From: Nageia nagi
Lineage: Eukaryota; Pinophyta
DNA length: 64,000 nucleotides
Reading direction: 5' to 3'
Assembly (NCBI GenBank): GCA_050084985.1
Contig: JBITNC010000001.1
Location: 164,238,001 to 164,302,000 of the forward strand
The translations under genes and the position numbers were made by a program. The notes beneath the pieces are model-generated. The model searched no databases and was not told the origin of the DNA. It saw only the letters and a list, made by a program, of their open reading frames with translations. This document shows, piece after piece, positions 30,501 through 42,065 of this stretch. Numbering within the stretch: position 1 is the stretch's first letter; each line of letters begins with the position of its first letter.

Positions 30501-33286
30501 AGGGAAGCTGCCATCAATGGATGATAACACCTTCACCTCTCTATTAGATATTGGTCCCCTAATTTTAACTTAAAGAAGGTTGTTGGATATTAAGCTAGAC
30601 TTAGTGTAAGCCTCGTGTTTATTAACACTTAAGCATTTATGAATACTAACGCCACATGTTTAACTTCTATTGGACATATGTGTGTTTACATAGATCATTC
30701 TATTGGTAATTAACCCATGGTTGAGATTCTATCCATGAAAGTTTAGGAGAATATTCCCATTGTGAAAGCACCTTTGGTTCAAATTCCGTTGTCCTCTGAT
30801 GACATGAACATCTTGCAACCATGACACTGCTCTAGACAACTCCTTGTTGACCTAGGAGCACCCTGCAAATATCCAACAACCAGACCTTCAAGTTTCTACA
30901 CCATACAAGCCAAAACTTTAACGTAGTCATTCTTTTCATATCAAAACACCTCCATACCACATTTGGAGGGCTTTAAGAAACCATTAATGAGGCCCAGACT
31001 GATCACAAATTTAAAATAGTAGATTGCTAAACATGCGCAGAACCTTTCTAGTCCACAAAATTGATGTTTGATGGAAAAAAGTGGTCCATTATGCATCAGC
31101 AAGCATATAAATTGACTCATAAAGCACATCATTGTACATGAGACAATAAGAATAATATGTGCTTGATGCAATCTTCCGCCAAAATAATTAGACGACCTCA
31201 GGTCACTATAATGTCTAAAGAACTTTTCTAGCTGAAAACAACGCATCAATTCATGCCCTCTGCTGACCATTTTTAAGGTTTGCTGTGTGCAGTTTTCGAC
31301 ACTTGAAAAATTGAAGTTTTTATTTTTTTAAATCCCAAAGCATATATATTTAGTGTAGACTGTTTCAGATTATATCTATTTGAGACCAATTTCTAGAAAG
31401 TTCAAGTTGAAGCAAATCTAAATTTTGGAATCCAAATAAACTATGCTTTTATCTACAGAGAGACGTTGTAGCCCTTCAGGTGGAAGACCCTTCTCAAGTG
31501 GAGGACCCTGCTAGCGATGGTGGTGCCAATACAGGCTAGGACCTCTTGTTGTATGATTCACAAGATCTGCAGAGATGGTGGGGCGACCCCTTGGACCGAG
31601 ATCCACAACCTTTTGCCACTATAGCTGCAGCAGCATAATTTTAATTGTGGATTAATCCGTTTTGCTATTTCAGCTATATAACCCTTGGGCCTTTGCATGG
31701 ACTTGGATGTGTTTTTCTATCCATCAGCTTATTTTTTGTGATTTAGTGTATGTGTTTTGTTTGTGATTAAACAAAGTTACCGGACTTTTTCGTAAAAAAT
31801 GGTGGTGGGGTTTGAAATTAAGATTGCTTAAATAAACTCTGTTGCAGTACTTGTAAGGAAAGCGATTAGAGAATGTTTTTATTCATGCGATCTGCAATGA
31901 CTTGATTTTGGCTAAGAGTATCCTAAACCTGAGATTATTGCTCACATGAAATTCTGTTCTCACCTTCTGTACAAGTTGGGAATGCCATATGGATTTGATA
32001 ATATCAAAATTCCATATGTGCTCTTTTGAGATTTATTTTTGCTGTTGTCATGTTCAAAAGCAAAGACATATTTATTAATTAGTGTCGGATATTGGTAAAG
32101 GAGAAAAACCTAGATTCTAAAGATGTTAGTTTCGCTTTCAGATTTCTACTTTCAGTTATATTGGCCAATTGCAGATTAAGACAGTAGAAGCTAAATTATA
32201 GCTGAACATCAAGTACCAAGAGGGACTGTGTCCTTTTTAGTGAAGTAAAGATTGTTGTTACCATGAATTCCAACCTCAACAGAGCGGCCTGATGAAGTCT
32301 TCCAACCAGCAACTAGACCCCCAGGTTGCTTACTAGCTTCAATAAGTGTCACATCAAATCCCTACAGTCAAAAAAGGCAATAGTCATAGCACTAGGTTTC
32401 CAAAGAATATATGATTACCAAGACTTCGCTTAAGAATCTCCAATGTTATTGGTTGTTTAAGAATGTAATGCAGAACCATTGCATTGCGAGTATCTTGCAA
32501 TTGCCCACTAAGAAAAGAACATAAACCAATGTTTACGTGTAATAACTGCACATCTTTTATGCCTCTTTAATGTGTTTGAAAATCCAATGGCTTCATTAAG
32601 TTCTGAAACGTTAAGTCCTGATGGGTAATTGCAAGACACTTGCTGCCCTGCTAAAGCCTAATACCCAGTTTGTAAATCTATGTAATCATGCAGAACAAGA
32701 ATTTTGTGGCCTTCTCTAGCTATTCGAGTAAAATGACCATTCATCTACATGGGTTTTAGGCAATGTGTTATGGACTTGTTTCTGATGTTTCTTCGTAATT
32801 TTGTCTGATTCACTAATCATAACAAAATATAATTGCTAAATCAATTTACAGAATTTGGAAGTTTATTCAAATGCCTACTATTTCTTTTTTCTTTCCTCAA
32901 ACATGAACATAATATAGAAGGCGTGTAACAGAGATAATGATGAAGTAATTAAGCAAGTTCAAGTGGACCTGTTTGGATAAATGGTGTGCACAACCAAGGC
33001 CAGCCCACCCAGCTCCCACTACCACAACCTTCTTTTTGCCACCATCACTTCCCTCTTCTTTTTCTTCTAGTTTTGGGTTTGCCTGGCATCTCACCAACCT
33101 CCTATACCTGATGATCGTTAGCCTGTTGCAGGCATTAGTTTTGAGTTTGTGTTTGAATTCCAATGCAGGGAAGTTGCTGATACGGATTCGGTGCATGTTA
33201 ACTGATGTGAATTCCATATCCTGATGAAGACGACGATGATATGGGCCAGTGGGTGTGGCAGGGATGACATCTGCCAACATGGCCAT
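18520..33286 (-). CDS. Plastid-targeted FAD-dependent oxidoreductase, carotenoid-desaturase/amine-oxidase superfamily, 13 exons
   Basis: Exons, minus strand: 33286-32969, 32361-32262, 26449-26343, 26169-26101, 26010-25956, 25798-25751, 25612-25455, 25161-24923, 24491-24401, 24287-24159, 23996-23843, 18910-18816, 18702-18520. All introns are GT-AG and phases join to 581 residues with no internal stop. The ATG is in good context (ACCATGG). Residues 1 to about 67 are basic and Ser/Thr-containing, like a chloroplast transit peptide. A Rossmann FAD motif (VVVVGAGWAGLG, GAGWAG at 91-96) follows, then KQPGGLVAGWKTSSGR, LLVGLFAPGEQC, and near the C-terminus LFMAGDWI (AGDW at 508-511), the usual second FAD contact. 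It resembles an uncharacterised plant 'FAD/NAD(P)-binding oxidoreductase' family related to phytoene/zeta-carotene desaturase. The substrate is unknown to me and a carotenoid role is only inferred. Introns 2 (5.8 kb) and 11 (4.9 kb) hold repeats. Confidence 0.9.
18752..18784. repeat. AAT/AGT trinucleotide microsatellite in intron 12
   Basis: A short run of ATA/ATAGT-type triplets turns into five or six GTA units in the small last intron of the oxidoreductase gene, 30-60 bp from the exon borders. Confidence 0.8.
18911..23842. other. Intron 11 of the oxidoreductase gene, 4.9 kb
   Basis: Mostly unrecognised sequence. A 32-34-bp duplication containing GTGAACAAATT plus an A-run lies at about 19793-19850. 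Minus-strand frames at 22134-21928 (acidic; EEEMDPSFSDMLKGEIAS) and 21715-21524 (MEEVIEANLHLIKMTL) look like pieces of one broken coding sequence of unknown family. At about 22510-22790 a plus-oriented segment ends in text typical of a retroelement LTR 3' part (TTCATTCAAAATAATACAAG), but I could not define its borders. Confidence 0.4.
27340..27960 (+). pseudogene. Ty1/copia protease-integrase relic in intron 2
   Basis: The plus strand reads, with stops, a protease-end remnant near 27395 (KIRNVLLVP) and then a clear integrase core: TLIDDYSKKVWIYL (about 27810), SSQALATIKEFEAIV, and KTNGGEYSM near 27935. The text stops abruptly at about 27960. The next 200 bp include a pyrimidine-rich tract (28098-28122) and TAGTATCAAAG at 28137, resembling a decayed LTR end plus initiator-Met primer-binding site. 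These probably belong to a separate copia copy from the one that follows. Confidence 0.65.
28216..30745 (+). mobile_element. Internally deleted Ty1/copia element in intron 2 of the oxidoreductase gene
   Basis: The 5' LTR spans 28216-28618 and is followed at once by the primer-binding site TGGTACCAGAGC (28619-28630), a one-base variant of the copia initiator-Met site. Gag is unreadable. A protease piece (GAPHHMTMNK, then NVFYVPRFDINLL, 29225-29410) runs straight into reverse transcriptase (LYVDDLIL near 29550, then LLNYFLGLRVW), so integrase has been deleted. RNase H pieces follow (SSIEAEYWACS near 30165; LVDIFTKPLLEDA near 30425). The 3' LTR starts at 30581 (TGTTGGATATTAAGC) and matches the 5' LTR start for about 165 bp before being cut. 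Multiple stops are present. The element runs antisense to the host gene. Confidence 0.8.
30746..32261. other. Rest of intron 2 of the oxidoreductase gene, with an exon-like segment
   Basis: The minus-strand frame 31270-30941 is not recognised. On the plus strand at 31459-31640, after TTTTATCTACAG, comes a GC-rich stretch. It reads VALQVEDPSQVEDPASDGG and, after one stop, LQRWWGDPLDRDPQPFATI. It looks like a terminal exon or transposase C-terminus carried here by a mobile element. I could not assign the family. Confidence 0.35.
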
Positions 33287-36003
33287 GGTCGGACTACAAG
33301 GGAGAGAACAACAAGGCTATAAAGCAGGTGCCACCTCATCTCTTTTTACATGGCCCATATTCGTCTAGTGCCTTGAGACCGTTGTACACCTCGGATAAAG
33401 TTGAATGAACACGATCCTTACCAGAAAGTGGATAAAAGAACGGGCAAAAATATGAGGATTGCACCAAAGAGGATGAATATTCCGGCAAATTCAATGAGGA
33501 AGGGGCAACCATGTGACCATGGATTCAGGAATGGCCATTAAGGGAGTTGGTGATTTTGAGATTTAATTTTTTTTATAAAAACAAATGATGAATAGAAACA
33601 TAGACATGATTAAATATAAATTTTGAGTAAATTTGATAGAAAAATATAAATGATGGATATCTTAGTGGTGGGGTAATAGTCTGGTTTTAGTGAGGTCTTA
33701 GGTTTCAATGGTTGGAGTAAGGATGAAGGTCCTTGTAAAATCTTGTAATGTAAGCAATATTAATACAAAAAAAAAAAAGTTTGTGATATATTAAAGGTAC
33801 AAAACTCCTTAGAAGATAATGATCTTTAGAAAAAAGTGTTTATAAGCATATTTTGAAATATATTAAGAGAAGCAAAGATACACGTCATTAGTTATTCTTA
33901 GAAGTTGGAAATAACATTTTTTTTTTTTTAATTATAAGTTTATTTTTTGGTGAGTTCATTTGATCCAAAAGGATCATATATATGTAAAATAAGTATCTTG
34001 GAGTGAATGAGGATTATGAGTGGAGTCTTCATGCTCTCATGTTTGAAGCATTGACTATAGCTCTTGTGGAGTTGCTTACAATTGGAATTTGTCAAATTCA
34101 AAGGGCATAAGTTTTCTAACAGATCTTCAAATGGCATAAATGATACATCGTTGGATAGCTCTTGAAAAAAGCTTTCCAACCATAGGTTACATGATCATAT
34201 ATGGATACAATTCAACCATTTTATGAGCTCTACACTAAATTATAACATGTTGGGATTGTAATTACGTAACTATAATTGTAGCAACATATCATTACATTGT
34301 TAATTATGAATATAGAATGTTGTAACCAAAACAACAATTAAAATGGTTGTAGAAGATTGAAATATGCTTACTGGAGTGACCATAGCACCCTATAGAAGAT
34401 TGTGCATAGATGGAGGTGAACGTAGAAGGGGGAATTATGGTTATAAAGTGGTTTTAGCTAGAAGATGATTGTAGAAGGCTAGATTGTAGCTATTACAATG
34501 ACTATAGAAGATTGTTGTTATTGTTATAGTGATCGTAAAAGATTTTTGCTATTGTTACAGTGATTGTCGAAGGTTGTTGTCACAACCATAGAAGGTTAAT
34601 TGTACTTGTTATAGTGACTGCAAAAGGTTATTAAGATTGTAGTAGTTATTGTAACTTTAATTACTATAGTAACTATAGAAGAATGAAAGACAATATTTGA
34701 AAAGTCTTTTAAAAATTGAAATTTAGCTATAAAATATGAAAAGTTAGTCTTTGAGCGAGATATGAAGCCTAAAAGTCACATTGGCAGGGGATAAGATAAG
34801 GCAATAGTTTTAACTACCCATAAGGACCTAATTAAAGGAACTTGTTGTTGGTGAGGATTTGCAGTTGGAGAGTTAGTTAACCATGTATTCTATGAACTCA
34901 TTATTTTGTATTAAGGACTTGATCTCCTTGCATTATGAAAACTATTTACCATATGTTATTGCACTACGATGAGTTTTGATTCATTATGTAATTTGGAAAA
35001 AATCATAATGTTTATAAGGTATTAGGTGAATGCTTAGACTCTTATGGTCCCTTTGATTATGGCCTTATGATAATCCGGCCAAAATTATTATATAAATAAC
35101 ATTAATTTGGCAAAGTGATTTATATAGCACATAGTGTATTTCTTAAGGATTTTAGGGAAGAACATTTTTATTTCAAATGCTGCCAATGTAATATTATAGG
35201 GATAATTATTTGTAGCACCATTGGAATGTTATTATTTAACATGAACACCAGCCTAATATTTGAGGTGTTAAATTTATCAAAGTATGTTTTATTGCTTAAA
35301 GCATTTTAAACTTAGCTTTGTCAAAGAAGACATGTTGTGAACATGTGCCATGGAAATTAGAGGTATATTCGTAGCAATACAAAATAATGCTATATTTTGT
35401 TAAGACCCCCATTGGCTCGATATCCATTGACCAAGATAAATATTGATTGGTTTCCATGAGAAACATTCAAAAATTTATTTTGATGACTCCATTACGTACA
35501 TGTTGGGTGTTAATTTGGACAAAAGAAGGAATGTTTAATTTGATAATTCATGGGGAAATGTTTCTAAATAATGTTTGCACTGCCAAATTTAAATAAAATA
35601 ATGAAAAATCCAAGCGAGAGTAGGTAGGAAAGAAGAGGTGGTAACATTTGAGTTTCATTTTCCTCTAATGTGAGTTAATGTAGATTAGAATAGTAAGGAA
35701 AACTCACCATGTTCGAGGGCTTGAAGGGCATAATGTAGAAATTTTTAAGTAGAAATGATGAAAAAAATTAAAGATGCTAAGTTTGAGGGTGTTGGTGGCA
35801 CGTTTAAGAGATATTAGGAATCCTTCTAATGCCATACATGTTTTTCATGCAAAAAGAGCTTAAAGAATACAACTTGCATGATATTTGGGGTATTCACTAT
35901 GAAGTAATGCGTAGGAAAGGAAGAGGGATTTAGTTGCAGGGAAATAATAATTGGAAATTATCTAAATAGTTCTATTTCTCACCCTTCTCTTTCTCACATT
36001 ACA
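33287..36003. other. Upstream region of the oxidoreductase gene, no gene seen
   Basis: The promoter of the minus-strand oxidoreductase gene must start here. At about 34340-34690 an irregular low-complexity array repeats TAGAAGATTG or AAAGGTT next to TTGTTATAGTGA-like words. Open frames 34179-33940 (-) and 35115-35309 (+) show no domain. Confidence 0.4.
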
Positions 36004-36599
36004 TGTAGAATTTGAATACAAGTTTCAAAAGTAAGATATTGAGAAGTATTCAACTTTCATTGTTTTGAAAAATGAAATCATTACATATATAGGTTTTGGA
36101 CAAATTTAAAAATAGATTATGCTAAACATAAACTCAAGTTCCTTGATCACACCTTATTACAAATAAATCCATAAAGCAAAATAGAAGTTCTAACTATACC
36201 CTATCATGCTAAACAACAATTGGACGAAACTAGCACCCAAAATAGAAACATCTAATCTAAACTAGAAACTAGCACCCGAAATAGAAACATCTAATCTAAA
36301 CTAGAAGACAAAAAAATAACATCCTGCATATGCTAAAAATATCCCATCAGGCTCTTTTTGTAGGTGCATTGTGCTTGGTAGTGGGGCACATTACACTTGG
36401 AGTAAGGCACATTATGTTTGGAATGAAGCTGTGAAGCGCACTACGCTTGGGGTGAGGCGCAACACATCTAGGATGAGGTGCAGTATATCTAGGGTGAGGC
36501 GCATTACGCATGGGTGAGGTGCACTACACTTGGGAATAAAATGCTAAAAACATAATAATCTCATATTTGGACCTTGAACTGCAAGCTAAGTTTCCTACA
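36004..36599 (-). repeat. 3' LTR of the minus-strand copia element
   Basis: The segment begins TGTAGA and ends CCTACA on the plus strand. On the minus strand it is preceded by a polypurine tract (AAGGGGGAGAA) directly abutting TGTAGGAAAC. It contains two internal repeats: a tandem duplication of about 41 bp at 36227-36306 (AACTAGCACCC... units) and, at about 36362-36535, about seven irregular 24-25-bp units of the type GGTGAGGCGCATTACGC. These units are much richer in GC than the rest of the LTR. Confidence 0.75.
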
Positions 36600-39500
36600 T
36601 TCTCCCCCTTGATGCTTTATCCAGGATGTTGCAATAGTTTGGCTTGATGATGTTCTTCTCCACCATATCCCAAATGAAGTGGTACTTCATGTCGAAATGC
36701 TTAGATTTGCTATGGTGGATTGAATTATGTGCTAATTGGATGGTTCTCTAATTATCACAAAACAAAATAGTAGGACATTAAGTTCCTCCAAAACTTTCCA
36801 CAATTATAATACTTGAGCACTAACACTTGTGATCGTAATATACTTTGCCTTTGTATATGAAAGAGAAATAATGATTTGCTTTTTGAACTCCATGAAATGA
36901 GTCTTGAACTAAGGCTAAAACATTGCTTGGATGTGTATTTTCTATCATCCAAGTTACTCCCCCAATCATATTCACTATCTTCAAAGTTCTATCTCATCAT
37001 TCTTGTAGTAGTGTATGCCAAAATCTGATGTTCCTTTGATATAATTCATAATCCTCTTAGTTGCTTTCATGTGCTCTTTAGTAGGATCACTCATGTACCT
37101 TGACACAAGTGAGAAAGCATGGCCAATATCAAGCCTATTACTAGTGAGAAACATCAAGCCCCCAACTAAGCTTCTGTATGCATTCACTTCAATTTTTGAT
37201 GTCCCATCATCCCTACATAATAGATTTCCATGAACTATAGGTGTTGGTATTGGTTTGCATTCATCCATACCATACTTCTTCAACATGTCATGAACATATT
37301 TTGATTAACAAATGAAGATCTTATCATTAGCTTGAGTTACCTCCATGCTAAGGAAGTAGTGCATCAGACCTAAATCCTTCATCTCAAATTATTACATCAT
37401 AGAGGCATTGAAATCATCATTCAATTATGCACAACTATCCATATAGATCAGATCATCCACATACAAACATACAAGTAAGACATCTTGATCTTTCTTCATT
37501 ATGTAGAGAGTGAGCTCACTTTTGTTTCTTGTGAAATCATATTGATGGAAGTAACCATCAATCCTTGCATACTAAGCTCTGAGAGATTGCTTGAGACCAT
37601 ACAAAGCCTTCTTTAACTTTTACATAAGATATTCACTCCCTTTCAACTCAAAGACTTGAGATTGTTGCGCATAGACCTCTTCATACAAGTAGCTATTAAG
37701 GAATGCACTTTTGACATCCATACGATTCACTTGCCAACCTTTATGTGCAGCCAATGAAAGTACCAATATGATTTTCTCTTGCCCTTCTATAGAGGAAAAT
37801 GTTCCTTCATAGTCTATGCCATATCATTGGGTTAATCCCTTAGCCACAAGCCTTGCCTTGCATATTTCAATGCTCCCATCCACATTGTATTTGGTCTTAT
37901 AGACCCATTTGCACCCAACATGCATCTTGACTTTGGGAATCTCCACAAGCTCTCAAGTATCATACTTGTTGATGGAAGTAATATTTTCCTCCATAACCTT
38001 CAACCACAAATCATTAGTGCAAGCTTGATCACAATTAGATGGTTCAATTTCTACACTAGTCAATAATGCATAGTTAACTACATCACCTTTGGGCTCATTA
38101 TCATCCTCATCACCATACATATTCAAAATTTCAAACCTTTTTATAACTTGATCATGTTCACTTTCTTGGCTCCTTATGAATCTCCTTGACAAATTCTGAT
38201 CCAACATTTGATTGGATGGGTGTGCTTGAAGTGTTCTTTTACCTTTGTTTGCTTCTTCTACCTTTGGAGGACTTAGAATGGAAGAGCTTTCTTTGTTGAT
38301 CTAATTGATAGACTACTCTTTAGAGGAGTTATCTCCAATGGATCCATCATCAACAATGAGTTCTTGATGAGCCCACTCTCCCCCTTCATAAAAAATTACA
38401 TCTCCAGATGCAACAACCTTAAATGTTTTTAGATTATACAATCTATATGCATTGGTTTTCTCATAATATCCAAGAAAAATACATGCTTGAATCTTAGGAT
38501 ATAACTTTCGCCTATTCTCATTAGGAATGTGAACATACGCAAGAAAACTAAAAACTCTAAAATGCTTAATGTTAGGGTTTTTCTCATACTATGCCTCATA
38601 AGGTGTGATGTCATCCAAGCTTAAAGTTGGAATCCTATTCAAGATGTATACCATTGTCCTCATTGCATTAGCCCAATATATATTACTTAAATTTTTGCTT
38701 TGTAACATGCTCCTTGCCATCTCCACTATGGCCTTATTCTCCCTCTTCGCTACACCATTTTGTTATGGACTATAGGAAGTTGCGAGTTGCCTCGTTATTC
38801 CATAATATTTGCAAAACTTGAGGAATTCATTGGAGCAAAACTCTCCTCCTCTATTAGTTCTTAAACACTTCACAACACATTCACTTTTCTTTTCCACAGA
38901 GTTTTAAAATCTTTAAAACATTTAAAATTCTGATCCTTGGAATTTAGCAAATAAATCCAACACATCCTTGTTAAATCATCTATGAAAGTAAGGAAGTAGG
39001 AATTCTTACCAATACTTTGTGTTTGCATAGGGCCAAAAATATTAGAATGCACCAATTGGAGGAGATAAGAAGTTCTCCAATCTTGGCCTCTTGAAAACTT
39101 TATTCATAAGTACTTTCCTAAAGCACACCCTTCACAAACAATCTTCTCTTCTTCAATCTTGGGTAGCCCATGGACCATTTGTTGAGATGTTAACAATCTC
39201 AAACTTGGGTAGCTTAGGTGGCCATATCTCACATGCCAAAGATAATTCTTGTTCTTCATGCTTACATTTACTAGTTGGGTACAATATCCTTTGAATTTGA
39301 GTGGAAATAATCTATTCTTGATCATTAAGACTGTAGTGAACAACTTATGATCATTGTTATTATCATAGATTAAACACTTTTGATCTTCAAATACAAGCTT
39401 ATAGTTCCTCTCCATAATTTATCCCACACATAACAAATTATGTTTGAGATTAGGAGTGTAGTAGATGTTATTTACCTTCTGGGTTCTCACTTTGGTGTTG

Positions 39501-39910
39501 ACCTCCATAGTTCCCATGCCTTCTACGATCAATGTATTATCATCTCCAAGCTTTATCTTGGACTTGAAAGAGTTTTCCATGGAAGAAAACAACTCTTATT
39601 TTCTAATAATGTGATTAGAGGCACTAATATCCAAGATCCAAGTTTCATTAAGATTCTAATTAATCTTCCCATAAGATAAAAATAAATTTGAGGTTCCATC
39701 TTCCTCTCCATAATGGGCTACACTTTCTCCTTCTTGGGAACCTTTTCTCTACACTCCCTCTCATAGTGCCCAAATTTGTTACAATAGTAACATTATTTGT
39801 TTTACTTTTCTCCCCCTCCATTTGAGCCACCTCTACCTCTTCCTTGGGAAACTCCTCTCCTTCCTCTTCCTCTTAAAGATCATTGGCCTCTCCCAATATT
39901 CAACCTAACG
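36600..39910 (-). mobile_element. Ty1/copia element, gag end to RNase H, heavily mutated
   Basis: Read from 39910 downwards: a Gly/Arg-rich gag tail; a CCHC zinc knuckle (CYYCNKFGHYEREC, about 39785-39740); protease remnant; GAG-pre-integrase (HVRYGHLSYPSLRLL, 39255); integrase (NRGGEFCSNEF and KQNGVA-like text, 38870-38750); reverse transcriptase (KARLVAKGLTQ, MDVKSAFLNSYL, and CLYVDDLIYMDS near 37470-37435); and RNase H ending with the motif region near 36700. Order and motifs are standard copia. Many stops and frameshifts make it non-functional. The 5' LTR, primer-binding site and most of gag are missing; the text changes to a LINE relic at about 39905-39925. Confidence 0.8.
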
Positions 39911-41012
39911 AAGGCCAATATTATGAGTGCCCCAATTTGGGTGACACTTCGAAACCTCCCTTTTGAATTTTGGCATTAGAAAGTTTTTGAAGGAGTTACT
40001 GGATCTTCAACAAGTTTATTACAGTTGATAATGTTATAAAATCCCAGACTCGACTTACATAGGCAAGATTCTATATGATGGTAGAATTTGAGCTAAGATT
40101 GCCAAAGATCATAAATATAGAATTAGATTTAGGGGAATGGAAACTTCAAAAGCTTCAATTTGAAAGAAACAACTACATTTATTCAATTTGTAATCAGATT
40201 GGTCATAACAATCATTCATGTCTTGTACAAAATGTATAGCATCCAAAAATATAGAATCAGAATGGTTTGAATGGATATGGCAAAATAAACAAGGATGTGA
40301 TTAACATTGATAATGCACCTATCTCTGATTCAATTTTTGGATCCCTAGATTATGTAACTATAGTTTATGGAAGGATCATCGATGCATCTGATGTGATTTT
40401 GTTAACTATATACAAAATGTAGAAAATAATGATCACACAAAAGGTGTCTTGGAAATACATACACAAAATGATGGTTGGAAATAGGTAAATCCTTAAAAGA
40501 GAAAATAATATATTTATTCAAAATACCATTTTATTTTGATGAAAATCAAAGCCTTGGAGGTAACCATAGAATCACAAGAAGTATCTCAAAAAAGCTTGAT
40601 GTTGCACAAAGGCATGTTGGACGATCGAGTGAAGGAGATATCAAAGAAAAAGAAACTACCAAAGAAGTTGCAAATGAAAAACACTCAACAATAGATGATT
40701 TTGGGAGAGGGTTTCTCCTAAAGCAAAGAAAAAAATAAGGTTTTTGTAGAAGATATTTGATTTCAATGTTATGATTGTGGTAGTTGAATTACTCTTGATT
40801 GAGAAGCTCTCCATTAGTTTATGTATAAAATTGGGTCCAATTGTTGTGGACACCATGTAGGTTATTGTATTTACATCTTGTACTATATAAAATAAATAGT
40901 GGAAAGATGCTACTAACACTGTTATAGATTTTTTGTTATAGGTTTTGGGTACCTATATAAAAAACCCCTTTTAATTTACCAAGTGGCCTTTTTTTTGGTC
41001 TTGATAAAAAAA
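39905..41012 (+). pseudogene. LINE ORF1 (DUF4283 and zinc knuckle) relic with 3' tail
   Basis: Broken plus-strand frames give IWVTLRNLPFEFWH (about 39940), FFNKFITVDNVIKSQTRL, YARFYMMVEFELRLPK, and then LQFERNNYIYSICNQIGHNNHSC with the CX2-CX4HX4C-like spacing of the knuckle after DUF4283. That is the ORF1 domain order of plant L1-type LINEs. After about 40740 no endonuclease or reverse transcriptase appears. Instead there is a stretch resembling a LINE 3' end, finishing in GATAAAAAAAAGATC near 41010. ORF2 therefore seems to be deleted. Confidence 0.55.
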
Positions 41013-41399
41013 AGATCATATCATTATTACACACTACAATATTATAGTTGATGAATATTTATTTAATACTTTTTTTCCATCTTGGAAATATGCATGATTT
41101 CTTAGTACTTATGTCACATTTCACATGACATTTCGATATAAATTCTTTGAGAATATGAATCAAGATTCACCAACATCATATATTTTGTAAATAGATCCAA
41201 TATTTCACCATCATTAGCAGACTCAAACTCAAAATTCTTAGATTCCCAAATTTTATTCTTAGATATATATGTTACTTTCTTAAGTTATGGAGAGTCTTAC
41301 TATCTCTTATTCAAATTAGGCAATAAAGGCAATCCATCCATAAGTTTCATGGGTTGAAATAAGGATATCCTTTGACAACAAGGTTATGATGACTTGAAA

Positions 41400-42065
41400 G
41401 GAAGATGACAAATTGTTAAAATTGAAGGGACATATTAAAAATCCAAAAAAATTATGTACCTCACTCAATAAAGTACAATGTACTTAAGCCATCTTTAGAA
41501 TATATGTTTGGGCATCTCAACTACGATAACATTTGTATGTTGAAGAAAAATTGTATTACAAGTTTATCCATGTTTGTAATGGAATTTGGAATAATATGAG
41601 GCTCTCATTCTTGATAGACATCATAAGAAACCCTTTCCATAATCAATTTAGAAAGAAATTAGAAAATTAAAACTCATATAGCTTGGTAAATGGTAATATA
41701 TATAATATAGCTTTCATTTATGAATATATATACCAGGATGACTTGGACATACTTTTTGAAGCATAAGTTGGATACATAAATTTGTGATATTTTTTAATAT
41801 TTATGGATTTAGAATTAAGCATAATCCCACATTGACACTCTTTGTATTGATAATGGAGGATCATATAGTTTAAATAAATTTAAAGCATAACTTCATCGAT
41901 ATGGGATAAACCATCATATGATAATTTTGTATAATAGAAAGTATAATTGTGTATAAAAAAGGATGAGTAGAACTATCATGAATATAGTCCAAGCAATATT
42001 ATTTTACAAAAATATGAAGATAATATTTTGGTCTAATACAATTTTATCTATCAAATTTTGCTTTC
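41400..42065 (+). pseudogene. Ty1/copia GAG-pre-integrase and integrase relic
   Basis: Plus-strand text with stops reads FGHLNYDNICMLKKNC (about 41508), later MTWTYFLKHKLDT (about 41745), then CIDNGGSYSLNKFKA (about 41850), YGINHHMIILYN, and RTIMNIVQAILFYKNMKIIFW (about 41970). This is the copia order through the integrase core. It ends at about 42065 where a different repeat begins. Confidence 0.65.

Noticed and set aside
33118-33339. Alternative ATG at 33339 for the oxidoreductase gene
   Set aside because: It is in a different frame from the GAGWAG motif; the ATG at 33286 is in frame and in better context.
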